This document shows positions 63,601-64,000 of a stretch of 64,000 nucleotides of DNA, piece after piece. The stretch spans positions 9,923,047 to 9,987,046 of the forward strand of contig NC_047066.1 of assembly GCF_902459465.1 (NCBI RefSeq), in the 5' to 3' direction. Position 1 is the stretch's first letter, and every line of letters starts with the position of its first letter. The translations under genes were made by a program, and so were the position numbers. This DNA is from Asterias rubens (Eukaryota > Echinodermata > Asteroidea > Forcipulatida > Asteriidae). A model generated the notes under the pieces. That model searched no databases, had not been told where the DNA came from, and saw nothing but the letters and a program-made list of their open reading frames with translations.

Positions 63601-63679
63601 AGTTTGCCACGGAATTGGCATTTTCTTGATCGCTGCCCGTCGACTTGGCAGAAGACACCCGAGATCGTACATCCGCCAT
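48692..63679 (-). CDS. TMEM30A: TMEM30A / CDC50A, beta subunit of P4-ATPase phospholipid flippases
   Basis: CDC50 proteins pair with P4-ATPases, carry them out of the ER and support flipping of phosphatidylserine and phosphatidylethanolamine to the cytoplasmic leaflet. Exons, in minus-strand order: 63679-63547, 61258-61125, 59379-59227, 58889-58667, 57372-57259, 56592-56386, 55833-55668 and 48734-48692. Phases join to 390 residues. The topology has a cytoplasmic N-terminus, the family motif [18 protein letters not shown], then TM1 at about 64-84. A glycosylated, Cys-containing loop follows, with sequons NST, NVT and NIT and motifs [20 protein letters not shown] and [14 protein letters not shown]2 is at about 346-368 after [14 protein letters not shown]. 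The tail ends after TANEIG. The exon 3 donor is GAG/GTTGGT, weaker than consensus. An alternative 3' exon at 53081-53139 changes the tail. Paralogue assignment (30A rather than 30B/C) is the usual one for a single invertebrate gene and is inferred. Confidence 0.94.
48812..49204. repeat. Foldback MITE, family B, TMEM30A last intron
   Basis: Runs from AGTTAAAGGAACACGTTGCC to GGCAACGTATTCCTTTAA, with the centre AAATCTGACTCCCATAAATG. The halves pair nearly end to end. Confidence 0.87.
49390..49518. repeat. Short foldback of the family C type
   Basis: GGCCAAATTTCATAGAGCTG and CTTAAGCAG are mirrored by CTTAAGCAGCTCTATGACAT and TGGGCCC. It is related to pieces at 47690-47873, 55327-55506, 56950-57182 and 62907-63186. 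Confidence 0.65.
49965..50096. repeat. Foldback element, family K
   Basis: AAGCCTGGTTCATATTTCCT plus GCGAATGC is answered by GCATTCGCAGGAAGTATGAA plus CCGGGCTT, giving 28-base near-perfect inverted ends about 130 bases apart. Confidence 0.75.
50439..50816. repeat. Foldback MITE, family A, TMEM30A last intron
   Basis: Left end TTTAAAGACACTGGACACTA; right end ACAAGTGTCCACTGCCTCA, slightly eroded. The inner inverted repeat is partly lost (GTAGCCTCAATTCTAAAGGTC). Confidence 0.8.
51070..51374. repeat. Foldback MITE, family B, left end truncated
   Basis: It starts inside the element at AATATGGTTAGAAAGATTAT and ends GGCAACGTGTCCCTTTAA, around GTCGGCCAATTTATTGACTC. The outer left arm is missing. 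Confidence 0.75.
51403..51652. repeat. Foldback MITE, family C, close sister of 11512-11762
   Basis: Ends GGGCCCAATTTCATGGCTCT and GGGCTATGCTTACCGCCGAA in complement; the right end is CCCTGAAATTGGGCCC. The interior GCACAGAATTGGCGCTTACG...AAGCAGGGAATTCTGTGC is itself an inverted repeat. Confidence 0.85.
51701..52093. repeat. Foldback MITE, family B, full copy
   Basis: Left end ATTAAAGGAACACGTTGCCT, right end AAGGCAACGTTTCCTTTAAG. The centre GGGAGTCAAAATTTTGACTC is a perfect palindrome. With 51070 and 51403, three foldback elements lie within about 1.1 kb. Confidence 0.88.
52695..52837. repeat. Dispersed repeat of unknown type (GCCTTTGGTGCCCTTGAA)
   Basis: TGATACATTTCGGGGCAAAG...TTGCCTTTGGTGCCCTTGAA and GCGCCCTTGCCCTTTCAAAA...GAAGCATACAGGGC recur in looser form at 6352-6530, 47318-47400 and 57893-58010. 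No terminal inverted repeat was seen. Confidence 0.5.
53081..53139 (-). other. TMEM30A: Alternative 3' coding exon of TMEM30A
   Basis: On the minus strand a strong acceptor (polypyrimidine tract, then TCTCACAG) is followed by 59 open bases and a consensus donor GTAAGT. Joined to the exon ending at 55668, it is in frame and encodes [20 protein letters not shown]. Joining on to the last exon at 48734 makes a TAG across the splice junction (T plus AG). If the donor is not used, the frame adds CKYLLVGF and stops. Skipping this exon gives the tail ending TANEIG, which is more like the vertebrate C-terminus. It is a computed possibility; no transcript was seen. Confidence 0.5.
53841..53920. repeat. 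Direct tandem duplication of 39 bases, TMEM30A last intron
   Basis: TTGATTGGCTTGGATTGCTC plus AGTTGTTAGTCGAAGCCTA occurs twice back to back with no difference I could see. Confidence 0.85.
54938..55084. repeat. Foldback MITE, family D, TMEM30A last intron
   Basis: GGCCGATTTCACAAAGCAAA...TTCATCGC is mirrored by GATCAATTTGAGATCTTTGT and GAAATCGGCCC. It matches 30362-30515 in reverse orientation. Confidence 0.75.
55327..55506. repeat. Family C-type short foldback, 3' of TMEM30A exon 7
   Basis: GGGCCCAAGTTCATAGAGGC, then GCACAAAAAGTTGTTAAGC, is loosely answered by GCTAAGCATAGA and TTTGAGCAGCTCT. The right end lacks the GGGCCC. Confidence 0.45.
56950..57182. repeat. Family C-type foldback, TMEM30A intron 5
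   Basis: GGGCCAAAGTTCGTAGAGCT...GCTTAAGCAAC is answered by TGTGCTTAAGCAGCTCTGTG and AAATTGGG. A direct repeat of about 40 bases (AACAGAAATGAGCAAGATAC / AACAGAAATAAGCAAGATGC) lies inside. Confidence 0.6.
57437..57700 (-). mobile_element. Degenerate LINE ORF1-type fragment, TMEM30A intron 4
   Basis: On the minus strand one frame reads [14 protein letters not shown] and, after a frame change, the next reads [19 protein letters not shown] followed by [10 protein letters not shown] further frame change gives [12 protein letters not shown]. The pattern IENAHR.G...PRHI.V.F followed by YING is that of L1-type ORF1 RNA-binding proteins. At least two frameshifts mean no protein is made. A short GTTTAAGTGTTGGTG tandem repeat sits beside it at about 57703-57752. 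Confidence 0.65.
58133..58503. repeat. Foldback MITE, family A2, TMEM30A intron 4
   Basis: It starts GGAAAGGTACACTGTTGGTA and ends AAATGTGTACCTTCCCCTTTAA, with the inner AAGACTTCTGGCTAGAAGTTTT. It closely follows the copy at 27836-28220. Confidence 0.75.
59085..59165 (-). repeat. tRNA-like SINE remnant, TMEM30A intron 3
   Basis: On the minus strand GGTCAAACGGTTTAGAGCAT and a T-arm-like GGGTGGGTTCAAATCC can be seen. The spacing and stems do not make a tRNA. Confidence 0.4.
59598..59972. repeat. Foldback MITE, family A, TMEM30A intron 2
   Basis: Ends TTTAAAGGCAGTGGACACTT and ATAGTGTCCACTGCCTTTAAA. The inner pair AAGACCTCAAGTTCTAAATC / TGAGGTCTCGAAATC is typical of the family. Confidence 0.87.
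61219..61745. repeat. Three-copy tandem duplication carrying the 5' end of TMEM30A exon 2
   Basis: The block GGTAACCTCTGCTGCTTAAA GGCAGTGTCT appears at 61231-61260 (the true exon start), 61390-61419 and 61571-61600. The following intron text (GAGAGTACAAAACAATTCTT, TTAACCACTTTGGGTCAGGT) repeats too. Spacings are 159 and 181 bases. On the minus strand each copy keeps an AG acceptor and the first codons of exon 2. Confidence 0.85.
62575..62728. repeat. Foldback element, family L, TMEM30A intron 1
   Basis: TCCATATGGTGCCACCATTT plus TTTCATTCGATATT is answered by AACGAAATATCCC...TTGTGAAAAAGTGGTGGTGCC plus ATACGGAAAG. It is interrupted by an AT-rich loop. Confidence 0.6.
62907..63186. repeat. Family C-type foldback, TMEM30A intron 1
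   Basis: AGGCCCAATTTCATAGAGCT and GCTAAGCACAAAAATTTGCT are mirrored by CTAAGCAAATTTTTGTGCTA and, further out, TATGAAATTGGGC. A longer AT-rich interior separates the arms. Confidence 0.65.
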
Positions 63680-64000
63680 TTTGTTTAGTTGTATTTTGAT
63701 AAAATTTCGCTGGTAACCAAAAACAATTTTGCCTTCATGTGTATACTTCTTTATGACTTCATAGACTTAACCTAGTAAACCACTGTTTCAGTGTTTTTAT
63801 TTTCAGAATATAGTTTCATTTGATAAACATAAAATAAAATTTAAGATGCATATTGCAGCAGCAAAATCTATTAAATAGTTGTATAAATACTAAAGTTACA
63901 AATAACACCCGATCAGTAGGCTGTAAATATATTTTACCATCAGGACCCCGCCCTTAAATGGAGCGAAAACAAATAAGTTGACTGCTACAAGTTTAACAAA
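63680..64000. other. 5' flank of TMEM30A
   Basis: No exon of another gene is seen. The first 50 bases upstream of the start codon probably belong to the 5' UTR. No TATA box or CpG-rich island stands out; the stretch is AT-rich to the window edge. Confidence 0.4.

Overview
This window is nuclear DNA from an intron-rich animal. The organism is probably an invertebrate deuterostome, most likely an echinoderm such as a sea star. That placement is an inference from three things: clear animal orthologues with GT-AG introns, a complete CatSper channel gene, and a very dense load of short foldback (MITE-like) repeats. No species marker was seen. Non-coding DNA is AT-rich and no prokaryotic feature is present.

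Layout. Positions 1-375 are the open 3' end of an unidentified gene for a basic coiled-coil protein. Positions 376-4781 are intergenic and repeat-rich. VPS18 (plus strand, 24 coding exons, 4836-24053) is complete and encodes the RING-containing core subunit of the HOPS/CORVET tethering complexes. A CFAP97-domain gene (minus strand, 26438-29342) and CATSPER4 (plus strand, 16 exons, 30110-43778) are arranged head to head about 0.77 kb apart. Two identical tRNA-Glu(UUC) genes sit in CATSPER4 introns 3 and 6. TMEM30A/CDC50A (minus strand, 63679 down to 48692, 8 exons plus an alternative 3' exon) converges on CATSPER4 across about 4.9 kb without a recognisable gene.

Functional picture. VPS18 (endolysosomal tethering) and TMEM30A (lipid flippase beta subunit) are general membrane-trafficking genes. 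CFAP97D and CATSPER4 are both sperm-flagellum genes that may share a promoter.

Repeats fill most of the rest. They include several foldback MITE families, tRNA-derived SINE-like elements, LINE fragments, a perfect 77-bp minisatellite next to a VPS18 splice donor, an 84-bp minisatellite, and a roughly 2.5-kb array of a 56-bp-class satellite in CATSPER4 intron 11.

All exon boundaries were set by eye from splice consensus, phase and protein similarity recalled from family knowledge. No alignment or search was run.
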